Source: Mixophyes australis
Taxonomy: Eukaryota > Chordata > Amphibia > Anura > Limnodynastidae
Length of the DNA stretch: 64,000 nucleotides
Reading direction: 5' to 3'
Assembly: GCA_036250195.1 (NCBI GenBank)
Contig: JAVHZZ010000003.1
Coordinates: 341,105,875-341,169,874 of the forward strand
The notes below the pieces were generated by a model that did no database searches, was not told the DNA's origin, and was given only the letters and a program-made list of their open reading frames with translations. A program made the translations under genes and the position numbers. Positions 51,301 through 63,400 of this stretch are shown piece after piece. How positions within the stretch are numbered: position 1 is the first letter of the stretch; each line of letters starts with the position of its first letter.

Positions 51301-54300
51301 TGTGTCGTTATTCTAACAACAAGTATTTTTGTCCCAGTGACCAGAGAGTTTTTCACATTTATACTAGAAGTCCTTTTTCTCTTGGAATAACTTTATATAT
51401 TTGTATATTACAGTAAATTCTAGATAGTTTGTTTTTTTGGGGTCATATTGTACTTCCTTTTTGTAGTATATTGGGATGCATTTTTTTGTTTTGTATGTTA
51501 GAGAATTAGCCTAAGGTTTCTCCCCCTTATTATTTTTCCAGAGGGTCTTGCTCCTCTATAAAATGATGATATAAAGAGGTTTGTGATGAGATGTGTAGGA
51601 GGTGTCATCGTTTCCAATGTAGAAAACTAACATTACTATGGTTCCCAGCAGTTACAGGATTCTGTGATATCCTGGTTCCTCTGTTGGTGGCATTTACAGT
51701 AGCTATTCACCCAAAATTCAGTGGGACACAACTGTACTGCCTGGTGTGTGAGGAACCAACCAGCAGGATGTACAGTTTCATTGTGTTGCACCAAAGGTTT
51801 AAGCACCAACTTAAAAGGGGTTGTTATATATCATCATCACCATTTATTTATATAGCGCCACTAATTCCGCAGCGCTGTACAGAGAGCTCATTCACATCAG
51901 TCCCTGCCCCATTGGAGCTTACAGTCTAAATTCCCTAATATATACACACAGGCAGAGTGAGAGACAGACTAGGGTCAATTTTGATAGCGGCCAATTAACC
52001 TACCAATATGTTTTTGGAGAGTGGAAGGAAACCGGAGCACCTGGAGGAAACCCACGCAAACACGGGGAGAACATACAAACTCCACACAGATAAGGCCATG
52101 GTCGGGAATTGAACTCATGACCCTAGTGCTGTAAGGCAGAAGTGCTAACCACTAAGTCACCATGCTGTCCCTATATAGAAACGAAAATGGCATAAAAGTG
52201 ACTTTAGTTATTTTAGGTTGAAATCATGTTTTCTAAAATTTCACACAATGTCATTTTAAAAATCTAAAAGTTGAAATGTGTGCAAATGATGCAAGATGGC
52301 ATTGGTAAAATGCCAACATCTGTGCTTGTGTACTTAAATAAAAACTATATATAATCCAAAAAACAATAGTTCATAGTTTTAATGTGAGTAAGATGCTCTT
52401 ATTAAATAGATTTTATTTTTTTCAACTTCTAATCTGCCAATTGGGAGGAAAACTCTTTTAATGAACAGCTTTTTTGTTTAATAAATAGCAATTTTTTTTA
52501 AAGAAATTGTATTTTGGATTCAAGTTGTCTTAATGTCATCTATGACAAAGATTCTATCAAACACCATAAATGAAGTGGCCCAAGCTAAAAGTAAAATCCA
52601 CTAATAACACAATTTTTATACAATATGGTGTAATAGTTGCACCAACAAAATCATTGCAGCTTTTTATTGTCCGTTTTTACCTGTCATCGCTGCAGGTTAA
52701 TCCCCCAAAATGGCTCTTGTTAGGTTTTCTTAATTGTCTGTTGTCTTTACTCTCTTTCCATTAGTCAAAGCTTATGAAACTGCTGCAGAGACTGCCGTGC
52801 TCTGTTGTGCGGAGACTGCATCGAGAGAGATACAAGAAGCCGTCTTGGCTCACCCCCGTGCCTGACAGCCACAAGCTCAGTGACCAGGATGTGACAGACT
52901 TTGTGGACAGTATAATGCAGCCTGTCCTCCTGGCAATGTTCAGTAAAACCGGAAGCCTGGAGGCAGCGCAAGCTCTGCAGAATCTTGCACTAATGCGCCC
53001 AGAGCTGGTCATTCCCCCAGTACTTGAAAGGTAACTAGGTCACTGACATTTATGCAGTGAAGTCTGTCCATTGTCTTTACCTTTTCTCTGGTGTCTTTTT
53101 GCTCACAATAATTTTTGCCTCACCATAATTATGTGCATATAAAACAAACACTAGTTTTCTTTTATTTTTCTCCCTTTAAGAGGCACATTCATAATTTTAC
53201 AAGTTTGTGTATGCTTATTTCATATTTTCTTATTATTTTTTTATCCTGTATTAAAAAAAAAGCGCCAGCATATTACATACACGCTCACTGCTGTATACAG
53301 TGCCAGGGCACATGTTTTCCATGTTTACAGAAGTTGTAGTTAAATGCTTGTGTGTGCCAGCCTGCAGCGGTTATTATATATGTTGTTTTCTCTTTCTGTC
53401 TACCTACTGTGCTTTTCAGCCTTGTTTTTATATTGCCCGGGAATGCAGCACAATGCTGCTCTCTAGTTACAACGGTCTCCATAGAGTGTAACAGAGCTGT
53501 ACTGTATCACTCGAATCTTGTGAAGGGGGACAACCTCGTTAATGAAAGGCCTGATGCATAATTACCACGAAGGCTAGAATAAAACAGAGGGTGTTGGGGA
53601 GACAGTGGGACATTGGCCTGGTAACTGCTAAAAAGCCCTGTAACACTTTGGTGAGAACTTATACTCTCTGAGTTACAGGTCCTCTTACAGTTACCTCTAT
53701 AAAAGTTATCAGAAATGTCCCCTAGTATTGACCCAAAGCATTACATGAGCTGGAAGGGGGACTATGGAAAGTGGATGGGTAGTTCAAAAATTCCTTTACT
53801 CTGAGATCGGGGTTGACGAATCATTTCAACTTGTAGTAAGACCAGTGAAAAGCAAAAACAAATGCTCTTTTACTTGAAAGCTCCTACATAGATCCTTTCA
53901 CTGTGCCTGGTCTAAAAACACAAAGTGAATAAATAAAAATAATGGCGTTAGCACACCAGTGTTGCCTTTTTCATGTTCCGTTCTCCTACATTGAGTTTAA
54001 CCATGTCTGCTTGCTTCCACAATATTTAGAACGTATCCAGCTTTGGAAACACTAACTGAGCCTCACCAGCTTACAGCAACGCTAAGTTGTGTGATTGGGG
54101 TGGCACGCAGCCTGGTCGCTGGTGGCAGGTGGTTCCCAGAGGGCCCAACACACATGCTACCTCTTCTGATGAGAGCGCTGCCCGGTGTGGATCCCAATGA
54201 TTTTAGTAAATGCATGGTGCGTACTCTGGATTCTAATGTGGAACTATGGTTGTAGCTCAAGAAAACTGCTTTATATTGATAGACAGCATTACTTTACATT

Positions 54301-54365
54301 ATTACAGTACTACAACACCACTACAGTAACTTCTTTACTTTGATATTGTGATGTGTTTAATATCC

Positions 54366-54451
<86 letters not shown>

Positions 54452-57400
54452 GGATATCAACTTCTCATTCTAAATTATTAGATCTATATTTATTCTTGGA
54501 ATATAAAATAAGTTTTGTTTGTTTGACATTCAGTATTTATGTTTCTAAACAGATCACATTCCAATTTATTGCAACATTTTCCACTTTGGTGCCTTTAGTA
54601 GATTGCTCATCTGTACTTCAAGAGAGAAATGATCTTTCAGAAGTAAGTGTCCATAGTTGACCAGATATGTGTCTGAATTTACCTACTACATTATGTAGTA
54701 AATGATGTTTCAAATTTGAATTTATGATACTTTATTCAAAATGCATTATTCATTGTTTGTATAGTATCATCATATTACGGGCACTTTCCAGAGAATATTA
54801 AATCCTTCACATCTGTCCCTGCCCCACTGTTGCTTTACAGTCTAAATTTGCTACCACACAAACACACACAACAAGGTTTGTTTTTGTCAGAAGACAATTT
54901 ACCTAACCGTATATTTTTGGAAGGTGGGGATGAAACCGGATTACCTGGTGGGAGCTCATACAAACACGGGGAGAACTTGCAAACTACACACAGATAGTGC
55001 CTTGGTCAGGATTGCACCCATTGATATGTTACATGAAATCAGCTGCCTGAGGATAAACTATAATGGCCACAAATATTACTAAGGAACTTCTTTTGCCAAT
55101 TTCAGAGGTTTTAAAGTGTGCGTCTGGGCACAAATGAATCTGCTCTTGCCAATATTGCCAGCAGTTAGTCTTCAGGACTGAATCCATCTTTGGATTGACG
55201 GGAGTCTTTCCTACTCAAAGTGGTCACTCCTACAAGGGGGGCTGATTTTAATTGACAGAGCCAAGCAACTATTATGTCTCCCTAACACCACAGGAGCAGA
55301 CTTATTTAACCAATACATTGGGAAAACTTCACAATTATTGAATCCTTTCAGAGGAGATGAACAATATTGATACTTATAAATTGTGCCAGGAATCCTACTT
55401 TAATAGGCCGGCATACTTATGTTTTGTCAGGTGGAGCGGGAGCTGTGTTCAGCTAGTGCAGAGTTTGAAGACTTTGTGCTCCAGTTTATGGACAGGTAAG
55501 AAGATTATGTGCCGAACAAAAGATTGTTCAGATACATTAAAAAAGCTGCGATACTGTGAGTTTGTATATATACACACACTGGTATTTCACCGGCCTTTTC
55601 TGTATTGTCAGGTGTTTTGCACTGATTGAAAGCAGTGCTCTGGAACAAACCCGAGAAGAGACAGAGACCGAGAAGATGACTCATTTAGAGAGTCTGGTGG
55701 AACTGGGCCTGTCGTCAACATTCAGTACAATCCTCACTCAATGCTCCAAAGAGATATTCAAGGTGGAATTATTAATTCACTTATCATATTCATATTCCCA
55801 ATGTGTTGAGATCAAATACAAGCTCTAGAACTGTCCCATGTGCAGAAAGAATCAAAGCTTTTACGTCTTTTGTCTTTGTGTAAATTCAAACAAATGGCAA
55901 GAAGGGGAGCACTTTGCCTTTTACTAAACACTATTTCTTGGTGAAGGCTTTTCATCCAGAGATATTTGGTTCTGTGACCACTGGTCCTCAATTGGCTGGG
56001 AGCCGGTGGCATCTTGTTTCATTCAATAAGCTACTTGCTGTCCAATGGAGGGCTTTTCATCACAGTGTACTTCCAGTTCTTTATTGATTTTCGCTTCTCA
56101 TTAGTAAATATGAAATAAATTACCCTGGTACATGCTTGTGTTCCATGCTCAAACAATAGATGTATAATTTAGACACTTTGCTACCCCTCTTTCTTGTGAA
56201 AATGTCACAGGTGGGTCAGATAATAACCACAAAAATATAATCTGTTTGCCTGTATTGTGTTTGTGGCAGCATGTACTTACAGATGACTGATCTGTCACCA
56301 CTTATCACAGTATGGTATGCCTTTCACTGCAATAAACCCTGCTCCATCTGTGTAACATGGCTCTGGCCTCCCCATGAAAACCCTAGACATCAAGTTTCTA
56401 ATACATATTGCTGTTTTTATTCTACCTCATTAGTGCATTTGTTTTGTATACTTTGTATAATTTGTTATTTGAATGCTCTGTTGTTTTGCAGGTTGCCCTG
56501 GAGAAGGTCTTTAACTTTGCTGTGTCCAACATATTTGAGACGCGGGTTTCTGGCAGAATGGTGGCAGATCTCTGCCGTGCTGCCGTCAAGGTGCGAATGT
56601 TTTCTGTTTTTAAAGAGATAAAACCAGGGACTTTGGCTAAATACTACTATATAAAGATGTATGCGCAAATTATAGTTTGTCTAATCAAGGCACCATATAC
56701 TAATGAGTCTGCAGTATAGTTACTTTCCCTGAGCCACCCAAGGTGTCCCTTGTTTTGTTCAGTTGTATAATATGTGCCTGTTTTGGGTCTGTTTTACTAA
56801 ATATAATACCAAAAGAATGTTCTATTTCCTGCTAGGTGAAATTGCCAGCAAGCTGCTTCTATTTTTAAGATAATGTTTGTATGCAGAGGGGGATTTTTTG
56901 TTATTATGCTGAGATTACAAATACTGGAGCAGTTTGTGGTTTTAATATGGTAGAAAATGTTCTCTTTGAAGAGTTCTCTGTTCATGTAGGCCAATGGCGG
57001 ATCCGGGGGGGAAGGGGGGGGGGGTGATCGGGCGATTTCCACCCCCCCCCAGCCTTCACAAGCATACCTTTAAACTGTGGCTAAGATGCCGATCAAAACG
57101 GCAGAGGAGACGGGGCCAACCAGGGCCAGCCAATCAGAAAAGAGGGGCATGACTATGCTAAATCCCCCCCCCCTCCCCCACACACACACAGCCTAAAAAT
57201 AAATTCTAGGTCCACCCCTGATGTAGGCCCAGTGACAGACATGTCCAGTATACCTTACAACATTCCTGTTTTGTTTAGAAACTGCTGAAGTTCAGTTATT
57301 GTAATCTCTAGTTGTAGTCTGATAGGGAAGAGGAAGGTGTCCTGGTTTTTGTCATATTTTACAAAAGGCCTGTATGTACCAAAATCTTTCTCAGTATTGT

Positions 57401-60400
57401 ACTTGGCCAAATATCTCAATTCTGTCTAGACCATTCCCATATATAGATGAGATTTGTAATATTTATCATACTGGCTACAAAATTCACTAGAAGTATCCCT
57501 GTTGGACGTTAGAGGTAGATAGGATGATGCCTGAGATCTTCTACTGATCACCTCTGTATTGCAATGCTGTATGTTTAATTTAATTGTATCTTTTTATGAA
57601 CACAATATTTTCAGTGTTGCCCTGTGGAGTCTTTGAAGCTGTTTCTGCCTCACTGCTGCAGTGTTATAACTCATCTCACTAGTAGTAAGTTCAAAATGTT
57701 TCTACATTGTTTTCAAATCTCTGTTGTAACGTTATCATTGTGTGTCTTGGGCAAAACAAGTTACATTATAGGCAGTAACACTCTCTAGAATGGAATATTA
57801 TTTTAAATAATACCTTTCCCTTAAAAAAAAATAAAAAAAATACCTTTATTAATTGATTCAAGTTTGGCCTTGAGAGGTCTTCAATTAAGATCCCTTTATG
57901 GGTTATCAGTTTTAAATTCAGCTGGTCCTAATAATTACTGGGGTGACGTATGAGCCTTGCAATTGGAAAGACTTTCCGTCCCATGTTACTGTATAATAGC
58001 CTTCATTTTTATTAGTCTATTTATTTTTGTTTTCCTGTATCCAGTGGTGAATCCAGAGGGGGGCATCACAGTACATACAGTCAAGTCCATAAATATTGGG
58101 ACATCGACACAATTCTCATATTTTGGGCTCTATACACCACCACAATGGATTTGAAATGAAACTAACAAGATGTGCTTTAACTGCAGACTTTCAGCTTTAA
58201 TTTGAGGGAATTTACATCCAAATCAGGTGAAAAGTGTAGGAATTACAACGGGTTCTATATGTGCCTCCCACTTTTTAAGGGACCAAAAGTAATGGGACAA
58301 ACTAAACAATCCTACATCAAACTTTCACTTTTTAATACTTTGTTGCAAATCCTTTGCAGTCAATTACAGCCTGAAGTCTGGAACGCATAGACATCCCCAG
58401 ACGCTGGGTTTCATTCCTGGTGATGCTCTGCCAGGCCTCTACTGCAAATGTCTTCAGTTCCTGCTTGTTCTTGGGGCATTTTCCCTTCAGTTTTGTCTTC
58501 ATCAAGTGAAATGCATGCTCAATCAGATTCAGGTCAGGTGATTGACTTGGCCATTGCATAACATTCCACTTGTTAGCCTTAAAAAAAAACTCTTTGGTTG
58601 CTTTTGCAGTATGCTTCGGGTCATTGTCCATCTGCACTGTGAAGAAGCGCCGTCCAATGAGTTCTGAAGCATTTGACTGAATATGAGCAGATATTCATCC
58701 TGCTGCTTTTGTAAGCAGTCACATCATCAATAAATACAAGGGAACCAGTTCCATTGGCAGCCATATATGCCCACACCATGATAGTACCACCACCATGCTT
58801 CACTGATGAGGTGGTATGTTTTGGATCATGAGCAGTTCCTTTCCTTCTCCATACTCTCTCTTCCCATCACTCTGGTACAAGTTGATGTTTGTCTCATCTG
58901 TCCATAGCAAACCGGAAGTGAGGGTTGGAACGCAAACGGCGTCCACCCCACGAGGTTAATTTACTATCTAATCTTCATCTGTTGGAATGATTTATAGGAG
59001 GACTTGAGGAGTGGACATTGGCAGAGGGGATATAGAAGTAAGAATCCCGCTATTGTGGAAAATAGATATTCATGTTTTTAATTGTCAGATTTACATGTTC
59101 TCTTATTGTTATATATATATAATGTACAAATTCTTGAAGGATCTAAATATATCAGCCAAAGTGATGTTATAAAAGGGAGAGTAATGCTATTTTTAGAAAC
59201 AATGTTTGTAAAAATGTGGTTAACCTTTGAACTAAGATTACAACAACTTCCTGTATAAAAGGAAGTCCAGTTGATACTAGCCCTATCCTTGAAAAAGACC
59301 TAAATTGAGAGGTTGAAACGCGTTGGAAATAGGGCTACTGGACCTGAAATACATGAGGACCCCATTTTCACCATCTACTAACCAGTGAAGTGGACCCCGG
59401 GGACACTTACTACAAGCTGTTTTTCCACTTTCATCTAGTAGGGACCCTCATGATCTTAAGGTCCAGCTTTTATGCAATGTATTTTAATTTTTACATGTGT
59501 TTATGTAATAAATATCTTTAGTATAAACGGTATCACGCTAGATCCGGTTTTTTAGCCTTCTATATACCCTATGGAACATGCTTATCTGAGAGATTCCTGC
59601 TTATCCATTTGGGAGATCCTTAAAGAAACTTGAACCCAGGCCTGTTATTTCCCTTCATTTTGTAAGTGCACTCACATAAGAGATTGGGTGAAGATACCAC
59701 ATGCTATCTATCTTTACTTCTAATTAAAGCACATTTATATATTTTTTTATCTGGTGAGTGAATTCACATAAGAAGAAATGATTAAAGTCTTTCCACACAT
59801 TCACCACATAACCTCAGCTTATGTGACTGTATTATACTATGTTGTGTTTTTATATTTTTTATATTATGTCATCAAACATTGGAGGAAAATTTTGAACGAA
59901 AAGCTCTCCACACCTTTAAATTTAAGTATACCTTTTCACTAATGAATGTTTGTATCACCTATATTACTGGAGGAAATATCACTTTTTCCTATGTGATTAC
60001 TACCACAGCGCTGTAACATTCCTATTTTTTGATTTATTTATGCTATATACTGGGAAAATTGTGTGATTCCCTTGGGTGTGTTTAGCTGCAGTGGGATAAT
60101 AGCGCTATCCATCTCTTCTTGAATTATATATCTGTCCATAGGATGTTGTTCCAGAACTGTAATGGCTTTTTTAGATGTTGTTTGCCAAACACTAATCTGG
60201 TCTTCCTGTTTTTGTGGCTCACCAATGGTTTACATCTTGTGGTGAACCCTCTATATTCACTCTTGTGAAGTCTTCTCTTGATTGTTGACTTTGACACATA
60301 TTCACCTTCCTCCTGGATTTAATTTGGCCAACTGTTGTGAAGGGGTTTTTCTTCACCAGGGAAAAAATTCTTCTGTCATCCACCACAGTTGTTTTCCGTG

Positions 60401-63400
60401 GTCTTCCGGGTCTTTTGGTGTTGCTGAGCTCTCCGGTGCGTTCTTTCTTTTTAAGAATGTTCCAAACAGTTGATTTGGCCACACCTAATGTTTTTGCTAT
60501 CTATCTGATGGGTTTGTTTTGATTTTTCAGCGTAATGATGACTTGCTTCACTGATAGTGACAGCTCTTTGGATCTCATATTGAGAGTCGACAGCAACAGA
60601 TTCCAAATGCACATGTCACACCTAGAATCAACTCCAGACCTTTTACCTTCTTAATTGATGATGAAGTAATGAGGGAATAGCCCACACATGTCCATGAAAT
60701 AGGTTTTGAGTCAATTGTCCCATTACTTTTGGTCCCTTAAAAAGTGGGAGGCACATATAGAAACTGTTGTAATTCCTACACCGTTCACCTGATTTGGATG
60801 TAAATACCCTCAAATTAAAGCTAAATGTCTGCAGTTAAAGCACGTCTTGTTAGTTTCATTTCAAATCCATTGGTGGTGTAGAGAGCCCAAAATGAGAATT
60901 GTGTGGATGTCCCAATATTTATGGACTTGACTGTACATTTGCATAGCAACCAAGAGGCAGGCAGAGAGGATCCTGCCCAGCTGCTCCGATTATGCTTTAA
61001 ACACCATAAAAATGTATCATCCACTGCTTGTTTTCCAGCCGCGATGGCTGAACAGAGCAAAGGAGGGGGTGACCAATCAGATTTAAGGAAAGGCAAGGCT
61101 CTGCTAAATCGCCCCTCCAAAAAAGTCTAGGTCTGCCCCTGCCTGTAACATACACTGCAAATGATCGCATGAAGAAATCTATTTTCGTTTCAGATGTTGA
61201 GGTGCCTTACATTTCCCTGCATCATAGGTTATCATGAAGATATTTATGTAGATTGCAGTTGAAGGATGAGCCCGCCTTATGTGGGGTTTTCATACTTCAC
61301 TGAATTAGACCCAAGGGACCATTGTTTTGTTAGTGAATCCCCTACCTAGCTACTATAGCTAGTTTTGGTGGCTACACTATACCAAAGAGTATATTTTGTG
61401 GTTACCTGAGCTGTGCACACTAAGCATATAACTGCCACACAGCTGTGTAACCTACATAATGTTATGGCGTTTCCAGTTCACAGAAGGAAGTTATTCATGA
61501 TCTGGACTCGAAAACTCATGATTTTGGATGTTCAATGTAAATGAGAAGCGCCATTAGATTCACCCTGGTAGAGGCAATCTAACAGAATACAGAAGATAGA
61601 TAGGGATTATAAAATGAAAAATGGCCCTTTGGGAACGAATTAAGCTAAATATTAGTCCACGAATGGTAAACTTGGCATTCAAAAGGTGGGATTTCAGGGA
61701 ATTTTATTTCTGTTGAAATGGGTGCTGGCACCCAATAAGCAGTGTTCCTTATTTGTATGTATTGCACCTGCTGTAATATATTACCTCTGCTTCAGGGCTC
61801 CTCATGTTCAGTATTTAAAGCAACCAACAGGCATATGTAAGATCCAGCCTCTGTTTATTTACTCTATGGGAGGCATTGGGTAACCAACTGCTTGTTTCTT
61901 GCTCTGAAGGACTGATCTCTGCACTGCACTAGCTCCACTTATAATGCCAGCAGAATGCAGTGCCTCAGGTTAGTGGCCTAAGATGTTGTCAGGATAAAAT
62001 GCATTGTCCAACCAAAAGGGATAGGTAGGTAAAGACAAGGTGAAAGTGATTCAGGTCTTTTAGCTGAATAAAAAGTCAAATTACATGTTCAATGCATTAT
62101 TCTGTAGTGATTTATTTAGTATCAGTACTTCCTGAACGCCTGCAGGTGTCGCTGTTACTACCTAATAATGAAAGGTTCTGTTGCTCACAGAAAGCTTCAC
62201 TTACACTAGGCATCTTCAAGAAATGGGTGAAAAGGTGCTGGCTACACAAAAATGGTTATGGGCTAACATCTATGATGTGTAAACTGTCAAACTGCATCAG
62301 CTGAACGATGCAGTCAATTTCACAACCTCTGCAGTGACTAAATAATGAATCCAGTACCTTATGTGTGTGCACATATATAATCATGTAATACATGCTCTCG
62401 ACCTTGAAACACACTGCACTGTTCACCTTTCTCTTCCTCTTCCGTAATGAATGTTTATTCCTTTTTAGTGTGATGACTCAAATTCTCTCCCTTCACCACG
62501 CTCGTTGGATAGACCTAAACAGATATGTAAATAATGTAGGAGGAAATTAAAAAGCCAAATTTATCAAATATGAACAGTACACTTGTTCTACCTCTTGTGA
62601 CCATCAGATCGTTTTTTGTTTACTAGCATCTTGCATGACTGTTGTGGGGTGTGTGCATTTGTTAAATAGACCTGAGTATGAAGCATTTCTCCCACAGCAA
62701 TAGGGATAACACTTGTGGTCTAGTCTTCCTTCTGGGAAGCAGGGTAATACATCTGGCCTCTGACACCTACTAAACCCGTCTGACGTAGTCTTCATCTTAT
62801 TAAAAAATAATGTCCATTTTGGTGTGTGGCAGGAACTAGACTGCTAACCTACACTCTAATCCTGCTTAAGGATCTCCTGCAGAATATATGTTTAACATAC
62901 AGTCCTGTTTTCTACACTTAATCACAATATCACATCCTATGAAAATGATCTCCAGGACACCAAAAGTAGGGTGGTCTTTTATTGTCTATATACCTGTTCT
63001 ACTTGCTTTTGTGCGAGTGCAGATTTGCCAGAGTTTATCTGACCCCTTTCCAGGAATGGGAAGAAGTTCGGTCAACAGGCGGCTTTTGATTTTAGTTGAA
63101 CTCCTAGGCAAGGAGGGTTATTGTGATTTTGGGAAGAGAGAGTGTGACTAGTTATAGTGCCCTGCATCATTTCAGGGAGACTATACCTCAAAAATGTGTT
63201 TTAGAGAATAAAAAAAATTCTAGTGGTAAGTAAATAAAATGAAATTCGTGGTGAATCTGTCTGTTTTACATACAATAAAGTTTATATTTTAAGATGTTAA
63301 AATAAGGGTTAGATAGTATATATATCGTTGTCCAATGCTGCCAGAAATGTTTCATAACTCTATTTACTTAGATGACGATGTCCTCCATGAGGAAGAACTG

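Larger units (their letters stand above)
58332..60578 (-). pseudogene. Tc1-like transposase, broken by stops and an insertion
   Basis: The N-terminal DNA-binding part starts at an ATG at 60578 ([14 protein letters not shown]), meets an in-frame stop near 60506 and continues with [16 protein letters not shown] and the GRPRKTT hook (60480-60400). The C-terminal catalytic part, 58803-58332, has [17 protein letters not shown], the DNDPKH box and [12 protein letters not shown] with the final catalytic Glu. One extra Phe in an A-rich run lengthens the last Asp-to-Glu spacing by one residue. The insert separates the two halves. Confidence 0.9.
58078..60933 (-). mobile_element. Tc1-like transposon with long inverted repeats, itself interrupted
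   Basis: Inverted repeats of about 220 bp (58078-58299 and 60715-60933) begin CAGTCAAGTCCATAAATATT and are flanked by TA on both sides (58076-58077 and 60934-60935), the Tc1/mariner target duplication. The transposase remnant is on the minus strand. A 1.2-kb insert at 58908-60130 splits it, so it is longer than the usual 1.6 kb. Confidence 0.93.
58042..61141. mobile_element. hAT-type element, outermost shell of a three-level nest
   Basis: The left end CAGTGGTGAATCCAGAGGGG and right end AAAGTCTAGGTCTGCCCCTG are inverted hAT-type termini. Target duplications are CCTGTATC (58034-58041) and CCTGTAAC (61142-61149), matching at 7 of 8 positions. Without the inserted Tc1-like element it would be about 242 bp, the size of the neighbouring MITE at 56992. 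Confidence 0.85.

Noticed and set aside
57682..57683. GT at 57682 as donor of exon 16
   Set aside because: It would drop one codon relative to the conserved spacing and is a poor match to the donor consensus compared with GTAAGT at 57685.
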